Shown piece by piece: positions 1 through 12,226 of a stretch of DNA of 64,000 bases. A program made the position numbers and the translations under genes. Position 1 is the stretch's first letter. Every line of letters starts with the position of its first letter. The notes under the pieces are model-generated. The model made no database searches. It was not told where the DNA came from and saw nothing but the letters and a program-made list of their open reading frames with translations. Source of the DNA: Avena insularis (lineage: Eukaryota > Streptophyta > Magnoliopsida > Poales > Poaceae); assembly GCA_023614405.1 (NCBI GenBank), contig CM042691.1, positions 168,488,927 to 168,552,926 of the forward strand, given 5' to 3'.

Positions 1-2271
1 AAATTCAGCAAGTGTGAATTCTGGCTTAACACTATTGGATTTCTTGGGCACGTGGTGTCAGGAGAAGGAGTCGCTGTTGATCCAAGCAAAGTGACTGCAG
101 TAACTGAGTGGGAAGCACCCAAGAATGCAGGAGAGATACGAAGCTTTTTGGGACTTGCCGGATATTACAGGAGGTTCATTGAAAACTTCTCCAAGATTGC
201 TAAGCCGATGACTGAACTCCTGAAGAAGGAGAGGAAGTTTGAATGGTCAGACGTATGTGAAGCCAGCTTTCAGGAACTGAAGCGTCGACTAGTAAGCACA
301 CCTGTTCTGTGTTTACCAGACCTTCAGAAGGATTTCCAAGTGTACTGTGATGCTTCTCGACAGGGACTTGGGAGTGTGCTGATGCAAGATGGGAGAGTAG
401 TGTCATATGCCTCACGACAACTTAAACACCATGAGCGGAATTACCCCACACATGACTTGGAGTTAGCGTCAGTGGTTCATGCGCTCAAGGTATGGAGGCA
501 TTACTTAATGGGAAAACACTGTGATGTATACACCGACCATAAGATCCTAAAGTACATATTTACACAGAAGGAACTGAACATGAGGCAAAGGAGATGGTTG
601 GAGCTTATCAAGGACTATGATATGAATCTACAATACCACCCAGGAAAGGCCAATGTAGTAGCAGATGCTCTGAGCCGGAAGGTTTATGCCAATGGATTGA
701 CAATCGGGGAATTGCCTGAGGATTTGTGCAAGCAATTCAAGGACCTTAGACTGGAGGTAGTGTCTAAAGGGTACTTGGCAGCAATGGAAGTCCAACCAAC
801 GCTACAGGACAGAATCAGGAAGGCTCAAGTGGGAGAGAAAGAGATTGATGAAGTAAAGGAAAAGATGAAGGAGGGTCGAGCAAGGGAATTCCGCGAGGGT
901 GAGCAAGGAACCTTGTGGTATGGAGATAGTTTGTGCGTCCCCAACGATCCGGAGATAAGGAAGTTGATTCTGCAGGAAGCTCATGACTCGTCGTACTTTA
1001 TACATCCGGGCAATACGAAGATGTATATGGACCTAAAGGATAGATTCTGGTGGAACAACATGAAGGGAGACATCGCGGAGCATATTGCCCTATGTGATGT
1101 ATGTAGCCGAGTGAAAGCGGAACACCAGAAGCCAGCAGGATTGCTACAGCCATTGCCCGTGCCGGAATGGAAGTGGGATAGAGTGGGGATGGATTTTATC
1201 ACAGGATTGCCCAGGACCAGGTCAGGATATGACTCCATTTGGGTAGTGGTCGACCATTTGACCAAGGTAGCCCACTTTATACCGGTGAAGACGACCTATA
1301 CGAGTGCAAAGTTGGCCAAGATTTACATGGACAGAATTGTGTGCCTACACGGAGTTCCCAAGAGTATTGTATCAGATAGAGGCACCCAATTTACCTCACA
1401 CTTCTGGCGCCAAATGACGAGTCACTTGGTACTAGATTGAGTTTAGCACAGCGTTTCACCCATGGTCGATGGAGCCGAGAGGGTGAATCAGATTTTGGAA
1501 GACATGCTGAGAGCTTGCGCTTTGGCTCATGGTTCTAGTTGGGATGCGAATTTGCCGTATGCTGAGTTTTCCTACAACAACAGCTATCAAACCAGCATCA
1601 AGACGTCACCGTTTGATGTATTGTATGGGAAACGGTGCCGTACACCATTGCTATGGGATGGAGTAGGAGAACGCCAGTTGTTTGGACCTGATTTGATCAA
1701 GGGCGCTGAGGAGAAGGTCGCCTTGATTAGGGATAGGCTGAAGGTAGCACAATCAAGGCAGAAGAGCTACGCTGACGCCAAGCGCGAGGAAGTGGTGTAT
1801 GAGATAGGTGATAGAGCATACCTCAGAGTGTCGCCACTTTGTGGAATCAAGAGATTTGGAATCAAGGGTAAGCTGGCACCTCGGTTTATTGGACCGTATC
1901 GGATCTTAGCACGCAAAGGAGAAGTTGCTTATCAGTTGGAGTTGCCAGAGGCTCTGTCCGCTGTTCACAACGTGTTCCACGTGTCCCAGCTGAAGAAGTG
2001 CCATCCGGAGATGGTGGATACACCATTGAGAGACACTGTGCCACTAGAGGAGGTTCAGCTTGAGAATGACTTGACCTATGAGGAGAAGCCGGTCAAGATT
2101 CTGGAGACAGCGGAGAGGATTACCCGTACCAAGACGATCAGGTTTTGCAAGGTACAGTGGAGCCACCACACCGAAGAGGAAGCCACTTGGGAGCGTGAGG
2201 ATGACATCCGAGAGGACTACCCACACCTATTTGCTAGCCGCGCCGAATCTCGGGGACGAGATTCATCTTAA
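1..2271 (+). pseudogene. Ty3/gypsy chromovirus polyprotein, 3' part (RT end, RNase H, integrase, chromodomain), element A
   Basis: This is the C-terminal part of a retrotransposon Pol that copies and integrates the element; it enters from the left window edge already in frame. Visible in order: the RT connection motif [11 protein letters not shown] (about 145-180), RNase H with YCDAS (about 343) and TDHK (about 535), an integrase HHCC zinc finger (about 980-1110), the integrase core with MDFITG (about 1189) and VSDRG (about 1371), a GPY/F-like module (about 1840-1960) and a chromodomain-like end containing VQWSHHTEEEATWE (about 2080-2235). Compared with the related protein in element F, there are two close frameshifts at about 1412 and 1465, with an in-frame TGA at 1438-1440. 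They disrupt the stretch leading to the catalytic Glu, after which the frame resumes at about 1470. The stop is at 2269-2271. The tail and the PPT match Tekay-type chromoviruses (clade inferred). The frameshifts make it non-functional. Confidence 0.93.
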
Positions 2272-2283
2272 GGGGGTTAGTCT
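2245..2283 (+). promoter_or_regulatory. Pre-PPT inverted repeat and polypurine tract of element A
   Basis: The perfect inverted repeat GAATCTCGGGGACGAGATTC lies at 2245-2264. It is followed by the purine-rich TTAAGGGGGTTAG that primes plus-strand DNA synthesis and directly precedes the LTR. The stop codon of Pol falls between the two. Confidence 0.8.
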
Positions 2284-5092
2284 TGTCACATCCCAAATTT
2301 TAGATTTGGTTCTGCATACCATTCATGCCATTGCATCATACTCTTCCATGCAAAACTATCGATTGAAAAGATTTGGCCAAACAAGATTTTCTAAACCCTA
2401 CTCTATTTTACTACGAGGCTCCTGCGGGAGGCTTTAGTAGGACTTGTGTTGTCCACCCTTGTAGCCTAGTGGTTTCACTCATCCCTTGACCCTAGGTTGT
2501 TCCCCTCGTTTTTACAAAAATTTAGGAGCAAGAATCGCCCGATTCGGAGTTCGTAAGAAGGAGTGAGGTTTTACTGAAATGCAAAAAGGAAAAAGGAAAA
2601 GGATCAAAAAAAGGGGCGCCAGCCTGCTGGGCCGCGCCGGCCCAGCCGGCCAGCACCGCGCCGCCCGCGCGGCAGATAGCGCGCCGCCGCCCCGCGCCGC
2701 GGCCCACCGACAGGTGGGGCCGAGTCCGGGTAGGACCCCGCGTGGGCCCCCCCACAAAAGGCCGCGGACCCCACCCGCGCCCTCTCTCTCCCACGCGCCG
2801 CCGCCTGCCTCGGGACCCGCACCCGCCGCCTGCCTCGGGACCCGCACCCGCCGCCGCCGCCAGGTAAGCGCCGCCCGCCGCCCAGCCGCCCGCGCCGCCT
2901 CGCCCGCCGTGCCGCCGCCGCGTTGACCGCCGCCGTCCCGCGCGGACCGTCTTCCCCCTCTCCGTGCAGGACCCGCTGAACCACCGCGGTCCCGCCGCCA
3001 ACCGCCCGCCGTTAGAAGCCGCCCTTCCTCGGCCGTTGGATCTAAGATCTGCGGCCCAGATCGACCGGAGACCGCGCGGTTGACTAGTCAACGTCCAGTC
3101 AACCCGCGCTGAGTCAGCAGGCAATATTCTCTTTTGATTTAAATCGTTTTTGAAATTGCAGATTCTTGTAGAAACTTGTAAATTGCGTAGAAATTAATCC
3201 GTTGGGCCAAAAATTGCAAATAAAATATGTGTAGATTCAGTAAGTCATTTAGAATCTTGCTGCACCATTGTTTCACACTTTTGCAGCAAGATTTAGTACA
3301 GTTTAATCAAATGAGTTAATGGCCTTTTTGGAGTAATTAATTCGTAGAAAAAGATCTGTAACTCCAAAAATTGCGTGTAATATGTCCCTGGATTCAGAAC
3401 GAGGGGAATCTCATCGTGAATTAAAAAGATAGGCTTACAGTAAAAACTTCTACAGAAACTGTCTAGTGGCTTTCTGCAGTGTTTTAATTATTCAGGGAGT
3501 TTTATAATTCCTTTTTGAGTAATTCCAATTGGTACTGTTCCTAAATAGAAATGCCTATACAGTAGAATTTTCCCAGGATTTTACAAACAGTATACTACCG
3601 TTAGTGAATTAATTGGGTTCTACCTCTAGATTTGAGCATTATATTTTGCATAATAGTTTTCCTTGCGCTAAAACTATTTTCCATGCATGCAATCAGTACC
3701 TCTACTGATTACTATTATGTGGTGTGGCTGTAGCGTCACCCCACTTGTCATGCATGCATTCATGCATCATCTTTGTTGCATATGCTTATGGATTGTTTGT
3801 TTATGTTTGCAATTGTATCGTGTAGATTGTGACGAGTGCAACGCTTGCTCATGTGTGGATTGTTCTTCCGACCGCTACAACCAAGGCAAGTAGATGCTAT
3901 TTTGTTCAGGAAATTGTCCTACTATTTTCTATGCATTGTCGTGTATTTTGTAGATGCATGTGTAGGATGATACTATTGCTATGCTATGTCCTATTATGTG
4001 GTAGTGCTTTCCTTATAGATGAACCACCGTTGGTAGATGTGCTTAGCCATGCTATGATGAACAAGGGCTGGGTTACATCACTGAAAGTTGTTTCTAGAAG
4101 TATTGGTTTGCGAAAACTAAAACAACTTAATCAATGAATCTCCTGGGTGTGATGGTATTGATAATTTTTGGTGGTTTTATTGCGGAAAGGCACCCAGGTA
4201 TCGAGAGAAATTGATTGGCTTCTTTATTTTGTAGCTTACGTGTACAACCATGTGCCAATAATGAAATGGGCGGTTGGTTGGACTTAGTAGATTGTGGTAA
4301 CCCGAACCCGCGTATCCAGAGATGTAGAATTTTGGTAGGTTGGACCGGTGGGCGTCGGGATTGGGTGCTACTTCCCGAACAGTCTCTTCTTGGACTTCTC
4401 CCTATCATCACCCAAAATGAGAGTGATGGTACGAGCTGGGCTGGCCAAGTCACATGGGTAAAGTGTACTAACCGCTGCAGGGTGTGTAATCTAATCGATT
4501 AGCCGTGTCCCCGGTTATGGACAACTGAGTTGCTTGATATTGATTCTATGACATGTTTCTCGCTCATTCTAATTTCATAATTGTTTTAATATTGTTGGGT
4601 TAACTTAATTGGGATCTTTTCAAAGAAAATCAAAAACTGTTTATGAAAGTAGGACAAAGGTATTTACAAATGCAAGCCAGACACAGCGCCACTTGCCAAA
4701 TATGCATGTAGATGTTAGTACTATTGTCTCCATTACTAGCTCTACTTGCCATACATTTCATGTATTGACCCTTCGGGGCTGCTACGTTTCATGTTGCAAG
4801 TTATTCCGATTCTGAGTAATCGATATAGGCCACGGTACTCCACTCGGCACTTGTTCACTTGTGGGCAATTTGAAGAATGGAGGATTTACTTTATTTATGT
4901 TGCTACCTGAATAATTTGAGCTAGCCTTGGGCTAAGCTTTTATTGTAATAATGGTACTCTGGATCTTCGTTATTTATGATACACGGATATTTTGCTATGT
5001 TATTCATCTCATTCTATTGTGGGCCAATGAACCGATCCAGGGATTGGCATGTCACATAGAAGCCTCCTTCTTTTCAGAACCGTGGTGTTACA
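2284..5092 (+). repeat. 3' LTR of element A
   Basis: The LTR begins TGTCACATCCC right after the PPT and ends GGTGTTACA at 5092, about 2.8 kb. A GC-rich block lies at about 2610-3010, with a splice-donor-like CAG/GTAAGC at 2861. AT-rich sequence follows, then a cysteine-codon-rich exon-like block (3826-3885), a CCTGGGTG/CACCCAGG inverted repeat (4142-4198) and the conserved AGCCGTGTCC...GGAC core (4501-4522). The partner LTR is outside the window, so the TSD cannot be checked; the right flank is CCCCC. Confidence 0.85.
3826..3885 (+). other. Exon-like Cys-rich block inside LTR A
   Basis: This 60-nt open block is preceded by GTGTAG (acceptor-like) and followed by GCAAG (GC-type donor match). 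It reads DCDECNACSC then VDCSSDRYNQ if one G is supplied upstream. The homologous block in LTR F (16600-16659) has the same length and the same phase. The downstream partner block is present near 4798 but its acceptor AG/G has changed to AA/G. Coding function is not proven. Confidence 0.4.
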
Positions 5093-6766
5093 CCCCCATT
5101 CCAACTGACCCGGGGTTGCAGGGAAGAAGATCAGGGCCCCCATTGTGCAGGGGTAAGCCTCTTCCCTTAGTGAGTCCGTCGCTGTTTCTTTTATTTCTTC
5201 TGCCTTTCGCTTCCCTTTTCTCATTGTGCCTTTTCTTCCGTCTTTCCTCGTCTTGCTTCAGCACCGTCGTCTCCTTCAGTGCCGCCAGCCCGGCTCGCGC
5301 TTCCACCGCCTCGAATCCTCACGCCTACCCTGTTCGCCAGAACACTGCTTCCACTACGGCCTCCTCGCCGTTTCCGGAGGTCAGTCCGCCGCTGGAGCCA
5401 CAGCCAACAGCGCAGCCGGACCCCGCTACCAGGCCGGATGTGTCGACCCCGCCGGATGACTCCGCGGTGTCTGGCCCTGGCAGGAGTTCCTCCGCGGGAG
5501 CGGGGGGTTCTACAACCGAGAAGCATATGGTCACAATGCGGACGATGACCCGAAGGACGAGTCGTCCAGGCAGTGGCTTGTCGTGGCCCGTGACGTCCTG
5601 CCCCCTACCCGACGCCGCCATGCCGCTGCCTCCAACCGCAGCCTCCTCCCTGAAGGACCTAGAGTGCAACCTGGAGTCCGGCTTGAAGGGCTATTGGCTG
5701 CTCCAAGTGACGCTGGAGGATGCCAACAGTTGGCGAAATAGCAGATCGTCGTGGCGCGGGGGACCGCCCAGAGTAAGCTCTTCAACCTTTCCTTTTTTAC
5801 TTGCTCTTTTTGACTGACTTTTTCTTTGTTCCTATCTTGGTTCTTCAACCATCCTCATCTGCATGCTGCGCGAGATTGACCAGCTGGCGCGGTCGAATAC
5901 GCGCCTCAGTCGGGACAACTCCGCCCTCTGGTTCAATAATAAGGAGTTTCACTCCAAGCTGGACAAGATGGAGGAATCTGCCGCAGAACACGAGAAAACC
6001 CTCTCCAGCCACGCTGAGGCCTTTGACCTCCTGCACAAGGAGGCCAAACTGCTAAAGGAGCGCGAGGATTTCTTGCTGGGGGAGCTGACGAATGTCGGGC
6101 GTGTCGCCAAAGGTTGGTTCCGCCTTCTCCTTTTCTCTTGTCCGGATGGATCAGCCGGATTTGTTTGACTTGGTTTTCAGAAAGCTTTCTATCTGGATGT
6201 AGATGCCCAGGCATAAGACCGGGTCCAACAGGTGGCTCCTGGCAGGAAGGCCAGTGTGCGGGATATCGTTTCCTAGCTGGGAGAGGACACCTCCGACTTG
6301 CGTAAGTCTGGCGCCTCCATCCACGACTTCCTCTGTCTAGATTCCTCCATGCCAAATACGATGGGCGCCCTTGACGCCAAGGTCTTTGACGCACTGGATG
6401 TCATTGACCGGCTCCATGACCTGGGTGCTTGTGTTGGAGCCGAAATGGCTTTGGCGCTGATGCTCAGCTGTTAAAAGGATGCCCGGGCGGAGAAGCTGGT
6501 GGGAGGATTCCATGTCGGGGATGACCACACCACCATGCGCCAAACCCATGTCCAATATTCCATGTCCGATATTCCATGCTTCTGGCATAAAGATTGCAAG
6601 CTACAACAATGTCGACGAGGTTCTGACCCAGTCAGAGATGAGCGGGGAGCCGGAGGGCAGAGCGGAGGCGTCCTCTCAACCGGGAGCTAGAGCCAATGTG
6701 TCGGATGCTTTGACTGGCGGAAAGGCTGGCCAGGGGCACCGCCACGACAAGGGGACAGTCGCTTGA
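5093..6766 (+). pseudogene. Decayed coiled-coil gene with introns, probably of retroelement origin
   Basis: This is not a recognised host gene. Exon-like pieces alternate with GT..AG intervals: a donor GTAAGC at 5153 with an acceptor at 5261 or 5279, another GTAAGC near 5773, and a tract at 6113-6180 ending TTTTCAG. The first large exon (about 5280-5770) is rich in Pro, Ser and Thr. The next (about 5863-6112) encodes a heptad-like, Glu/Lys/Leu-rich coiled coil. The following exon frame continues from 6181 but contains in-frame stops at about 6214, 6274 and 6472. The last frame ends at 6766. The arrangement of low-complexity region, coiled coil and later AGCCCCCGAG motif resembles genes near 'putative gypsy type transposon' proteins in grasses (recalled similarity, not searched). 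It is flanked by LTR A and LTR E. Confidence 0.45.
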
Positions 6767-7408
6767 AGAAATCCCAGGATGCTGGTTGTATTTTTAAATA
6801 TTCGACTTGTACTATTGCACTCTTGAACATTGTGGATCTGCGGGGGCTTTTCCCCCGCCTCTTAATTATTATGCTACTGCTTTTTTCCTTTGTGAACATC
6901 TGTCCTACCTCGTGTCTGGCCAGTTTATTTTTCCTGACTAGTCACCTCTAGTCGGGCCTTATCTTTCTCCTTTGCTTTTGAATTTGTTTTGCAAACTGCT
7001 TCTGCCCGATTGGTTCCCAACAGTCATTAATGTGTGCTTTTATTTACCGTTCCTGGCTGACCACCTTCATCTAGGGGAAACTTTACTTCCAGCGCACCCA
7101 CTAGGGGTAGCCCCCGAGATTCGAAGTGGCTGGCGCAGTCGGGTGCTTTGAATCTTACAAACTTACATCTTTCCTATGTCTTGCGCGGCCGACTGGCTTG
7201 ACTTAGTTGAACAGGAGGAACTGCAAACCGGCCAAAACTATCCCACGATTTTATACATCTTTGAGCCTTTTCCTCTATTACTTTCCTTTCTTGCGATCTT
7301 GCATTTCTTTCTTTCTTTCTTTATTTCCTTTCAACTTTGCTTCTAACGGGTTTCGCCTTGCACCAATTGGCTAAACATCTTCTAGCCGATAGTTGCATAC
7401 TTCCAGTG
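6767..7408. other. Non-coding stretch between the coiled-coil pseudogene and LTR E
   Basis: I see no gene here. It contains a GGGGTAGCCCCCGAG motif at 7104-7118 that I associate with internal regions of grass LTR elements, and a short TTTC run near 7310. It is probably the 3' remainder of the same old element as the preceding pseudogene. Confidence 0.35.
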
Positions 7409-8508
7409 TGTAATATCATAGGATTTTATAATTTTGGATTTAAAAAAGCAATTGCATTCTAGCATGGCATTTCAAGGAAACCCTCATGCAAAAACCTTGT
7501 GTCAAAACCCTAATTCAAGTCCCTAAAGACATTTAATAGGATTCTATAAAAAATGTAGTTAAAACTAAATTCAAACAAGAAAAGGTATTCCCTAGAGTCC
7601 TAAAGATATATTATGGAATAACTCTATTTATAATGATACACAAAGAAATCCTATTTTTAAATCCATAAGCTAGCCATGCATGCATCATATAAGCGTTGGC
7701 GATTAATGGTATTTTAGAAATGGTAAATATATTCTCTATGCATCCCAAAAGGTGTATTTTGAATTTACAAAAATATAGAAATTTGAATCACTCCATTTGG
7801 GGTTATAGAACAAAATCTAGAAAAGAAATACAAATCATAAAAGAATAAAAAGAAACAGGATTTTTTTCACTAAACCTAACCTACGCAGCCGCGCAGCCCA
7901 GCCCACCTATCTAGTGCCCGCGCGCGCGAGCCAGCCCTTCCCTTCCCTACCACGCAGCAGCAGCACACAGCAGCCCGCATGCGGCCCAGCTACTGTCACG
8001 AGCATAGCCCGCGTAGCCCGCCTCTCTCCTCTCTCCCTGACAACGCGGGCCCACCGACTAATCTCCTTCCTTGCGCCTGGAGTCCAACCAGTGCACGTCG
8101 CGACCCCGGTCCGTTCCCCCAAGAAAATCAGGAGATTTCTTTCATCCCAGCCCCCTCTACACGCCTCCCCTCCTTATAAACCTCCCCCTCTTGCCGAGTG
8201 CGATTTTTTTCGTTTTTTGCAAACCCTAACAGCCACAACACGAGATCCCAATCTCATCGGAAAACCTGCCACCGCCGAGCACGAGCAGGAGGTCCCAGAG
8301 CATCCCGCACCCTCTTCGTTACCTCATTGTCTTCCCTGTTCAAGACCGCGTGGACTGACCCCTCTTTCCCCCTCGCAGGAGTACCAGAACATTGCCAATT
8401 GCTCGCCGAACCCCCGCATTCCTCTGCCGCCTCCAGTCGCCCCTCTTCGTTGCTGGAGGAATCAAACAATGAAGATGTTCTCACCATTGATATTTCCATG
8501 CCGCACCT
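7409..8508 (+). repeat. LTR of element E, left part
   Basis: It begins TGTAATATCATAGG. An AT-rich first part gives way to a GC-rich promoter-like part with a TATAAA box at 8174-8180. It is interrupted at 8509 by the family-B solo LTR and continues at 12545. Its later part shows an exon-like block and a CTATGTCCTATT stretch also seen in LTR A, so E and A appear related. The rest of E lies beyond the window. Confidence 0.6.
8174..8180 (+). promoter_or_regulatory. TATA box of LTR E
   Basis: TTATAAA lies in a C-rich setting upstream of a GC-rich leader, in the same relative place as the TATA box of family-B LTRs. Confidence 0.5.
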
Positions 8509-9769
8509 TGTAACATCCCAAAAATATTGATCAAGGTTATCAAATTCCAATCACCAAAATTAGGGTTAACAAAAACTTTTGTTAATTAAAATCATATGAA
8601 TGCATGTGTGTATGTGATGAATGTATGAATGCATGAATGGACCTGTGTGATTGTTGTGAATAGAAAGGAATGGTTTAAATATGAAAACAACATCATGTAA
8701 ATCAATTCCAAGCAGAAACAAAGCAAGAGAAATTCAAAAACAAACAAAACAAGTAAATGGTCATTTTTGCGAATCTTGCTCACTAGACCACTTTGAGTGT
8801 TTCTAGTCCAAGATTTCAAACAGAAACAAATATATTTCTTTTCACCCCTTGCTAGACCAAATGAAAGTGAACCCAAGCCCACCTTGCAAACCCACAAAAA
8901 CATTTGGCAACTTGATTCAAATGTCAATTCAAAATTGAATCTATATCATATGTGAAGATCACCATTTCTCAAAACCCGACCAAACCAGTGCACCTTGGGA
9001 AATATAAGAAACCATAGACTACCTAGTATGTGACTAGTACACCCACCAAGTTTCACTCAAAAATTCAAATTCAAAACTCTTTCAGGCATTTCATCAAACA
9101 CCTTGTAAACAAAAATCAAACAAAACATCAAACACTATAGTGAGAAGTGTTTGTGCCTAACTTGTCTCCCCTCTAGCTCACAGGACACTCTCAGTAGATC
9201 ATCTAGTTAATTTAACAAGCCCTAGCTCACTGTAAGCTTGACATTGTCATCAATGGTGACCATTGCCAAGCCTAACTTGCCACCCCAATGTCGACAGCAA
9301 GCTAGGAGCCTCACCAAGCCTAGCCACCTTGTCTGGGACACAAGCAACCATCCACCGCCACACCCTGTCCAGAGCCCAAGCACTACCAGCCCCTGGACCA
9401 CTCAGAACGAGCCCGCCCAGCCTCTCTGCAAGCATCCCAAGAGCACGCCAGAGCGCCGCGCTCTACACGCGAGAACAGACCGTGCCTCGCCCTCGCCGCT
9501 TGTGTGTGTGCTCACCATCGCCCTAGGAACCGCCCGGACATGCCCGTTCATCGCCGTGCGACCAGGAGAGCCCGTGCGCCATTAAATTTCCCATCGGAAC
9601 CACCCAGAGCATCGTAGCTTTCCGACCAAATTGCACCGCCCCATGCCTCGCCACTATTCCGTTGAGCTTCGCCAGGAAGCAGCGCACCGTCCCCTACCCC
9701 CAGCCATGCCGTTAGCTCGCTGTGCGAGCGACTTAGACAGCTCCACCCTTCCGGGGTCCCTCTTCGCAC

Positions 9770-9778
9770 TATAAATAG
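9770..9778 (+). promoter_or_regulatory. TATA box of the family-B solo LTR
   Basis: TATAAATAG occurs in the context GCACTATAAATAGAGGCC. The 5' LTR of B2 keeps it (57591-57599, minus strand), while the 3' LTR of B2 has the damaged form TCTAAATAG (39163-39173). A C-rich leader with CTCAC repeats follows, as expected near a plant transcription start. Confidence 0.75.
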
Positions 9779-9859
9779 AGGCCTCCCCAGTTCGATTTCA
9801 GCACATCATCTCACTCCTCACCTCTCACTGATCACACCCACTCATCCTCGGAGCAAGGC

Positions 9860-10016
9860 GAGCACCAGGTGGCCGCAATTTTGCCGGAGTCTGTCGCGGG
9901 GGAGGAGAAGAGGAGCCGTCGATTGGAGCCGCCCCAGGAGGAGCTGCCGGTACCAGGAGGATCGTCGTCTTCGACTTCGTTGTTTGCCCCCATCGCCGAC
10001 CATCGCTGGAGCCCCG
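9860..10016 (+). other. Exon-like block 1 of the family-B LTR reading frame
   Basis: An open, Pro/Glu/Ser-rich frame runs from the leader to a GTGAGC donor at 10017. It ends one base into a codon (phase 1). The equivalent frame in the B2 3' LTR is open with similar residues (SRRLEP, SFAP, LLSP). The B2 5' LTR copy has one stop. I see no clear ATG; this copy has GTG where the others have ATC, so start and translation are uncertain. Confidence 0.35.
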
Positions 10017-10928
10017 GTGAGCCACCACAGACCCCCACTGGCCGCGTTAGAGTTCAGTCTCGCTGGCGCTGCCCGACAGAGACGATAAGCCCCAGCCGTT
10101 AGATTAGATGTTGGTCGCACGGTCCAGATTGCCCCGTACCCCTTCGCACCCCCCTATCTCGGTGACTGGTGGGGACAACCACTTAAACCCACCCGCACGT
10201 GCTGCGCGTAGTGGACTAGCCCAGTTTCACTCCCGCGCGACCCTGTATTTCAAACTTAGATTTTTCCATTTAGTTTCAAACTTAGTTCTGTCTCTAGATT
10301 CAAAATTCAATCCAGAGATATTCACTGAACCAAACTGCATGAAACTAATTTTGTTAGAAAGGTACTGGAATCCTTAATCCAAGACCATTGGATTCAAACC
10401 ATTTGGAACTGTAGATCACCTATAGTAAAAATAACAAGGCAGAGACTTTTCTGCATTCAAACATTTTTCAAAATTCAACCACTAAAGCTTTTGAGTTGAT
10501 TCCAAGTCTCAAAAATCACATTTGTTAAGACCTTTCGGAATATATAAAAATATCTAGGTTTACTTGCAGAAATAATGGTCAAGTAATAAAAGAATGCCCT
10601 ATAGGCATTTCTAGTCACTTTATTTAATTAAAATAAAAAGGTTAAACCTTATTAAATTGTGACAGCACTTTAAATCACATTTCCAAGTACTGAAATATGT
10701 GATGATGACATGTGTCAACATGATCCCATGTTTTAGTTGGAGAATATTAAATCTTAAGTACTTTTTCAATGAGTAGAAATTACTTTTCTAAAAATAAAAT
10801 AACTGAAACAAGTGCTTTATTGCTTGTGATGATTGTGATAATGCTAGATTATCTAGTGTGAACCTTTGTGTGCTAAATAGAGTAGTTAAGCATTGTTTGG
10901 TGATTGTGTATCTCGTATTTATTTATAG

Positions 10929-11015
10929 ACGCTAGTACCGACCAAGGATACGAGGAGGAAGGAGACTACTACGAGGAAGAAGCCGAGGAGAACTTCAACC
11001 ACTTCTCTGCACAAG
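10929..11015 (+). other. Exon-like block 2 (acidic) of the family-B LTR
   Basis: The 87-nt block follows TTTATAG and ends CAAG before GCAAG, a GC-type donor match. With the leftover G of block 1 it reads DASTDQGYEEE followed by more Glu, Tyr and Asp. The B2 5' LTR copy (56359-56445, minus) has the same length and open frame with several amino-acid changes. The B2 3' LTR copy has an early TGA. Confidence 0.45.
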
Positions 11016-12226
11016 GCAAGCTTCACTATACAAGTTAACTTAGCAAGCTATCCTAGTAAGCTAGAACTTTTCAAGTTAACCCTTGCATTATAACTATGCC
11101 CACTAGATGCATTAAACATCCATTAGTTACACCACTTAATTATACCAAACCTAGTTTTACTTGCAAGCTTATATCTTTTATTTCTTTATCAAAGCTTTTT
11201 ACTTTTTTTACTTAGTGACATGTAGATTTTAGAAAGATTATTAAAGGAAGCATAAAGAGCATCAAACTTGGCCTAAGATAGATAAATCTTGATGTCTTCC
11301 TGAGGCATGGGATTGAACTTAGATCACTCACACTTGATTATCACCCCTCATTAGTGTTTATACCCCACTTGTAGTTGCTAGTGCTAAGCATAAAACTTGA
11401 TCACTTTAGATGGGAATACTTGGTGAAAATGGTTATAAAAACCTTAGAATGATGATTCATTCTACTGAAATGTTTTGACATGTGTTCTTGAACACCAGAT
11501 GATTTTGATGATGAAAATGTTGAGGCATGAGCCTTAGCCCTTTATAAAACTAATGGTTGTCTGGATGCGATACCATTCCAATTTTACCGTACAACCATAA
11601 TACATGAAATTTGGGTAGAGCTTGACTGGAAGTTTATATACCTTAGTATGGGTTCCCTTGCGGCCGAGGTTTGAGCTGAGGCTACCTCGTGAAGATTGAC
11701 CACCTTTGCAATTCCCAAGATGTTAGATGGTCATGGTTGGGAGGCCAAACTCATAGGAGAGGTGCCTATACTAGGGCGTGTAATTGAAAGGTTAGGATTG
11801 ATTATCTGCATACTGAGTATGGTGAATTAAGGATTGTTCCTGACGAATGTATCGAATATTATGGTGAAAGTGTACCACCTATGCAGAGTGTCAAACTATT
11901 CGAATATCCTTGTCCGTGGTTATGGACGGTTGGAGTGGCCATACTGTTCCGTCGTCAGATGTTTTCAAAATGACTTGTGAAATGAATCATGATTTTGACT
12001 TGACCACAACAAGGTTGTAATATGAAAACTAAAGTTCCCACTTAGGTGTCACAAAACTTTCAACTAGATTTCTTTGCTTCTGAACTCAGTTAGAGATAAA
12101 TCTGGCTTTTTGCAAAGCAACCTAGAGCCTAGTATTTCCTACTCAAAACCACTTCACTTGTTAGTATTAGTTTGCGAGTACTTAAAGAGTACTCATGGCT
12201 TTGTCCCGGGCTATTCTCGTGGCCAG

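Noticed and set aside
2522..3124. Minus-strand 200-codon frame in GC-rich DNA
   Set aside because: It lies inside LTR A, is low-complexity Arg/Gly/Ala, and open frames exist in nearly every frame there because GC-rich DNA lacks stop codons.
4951..5817. Plus-strand 288-codon frame
   Set aside because: It runs across the LTR A end at 5092 and through an intron-like GTAAGC gap, so it joins unrelated sequences. Only its later part belongs to the coiled-coil pseudogene.
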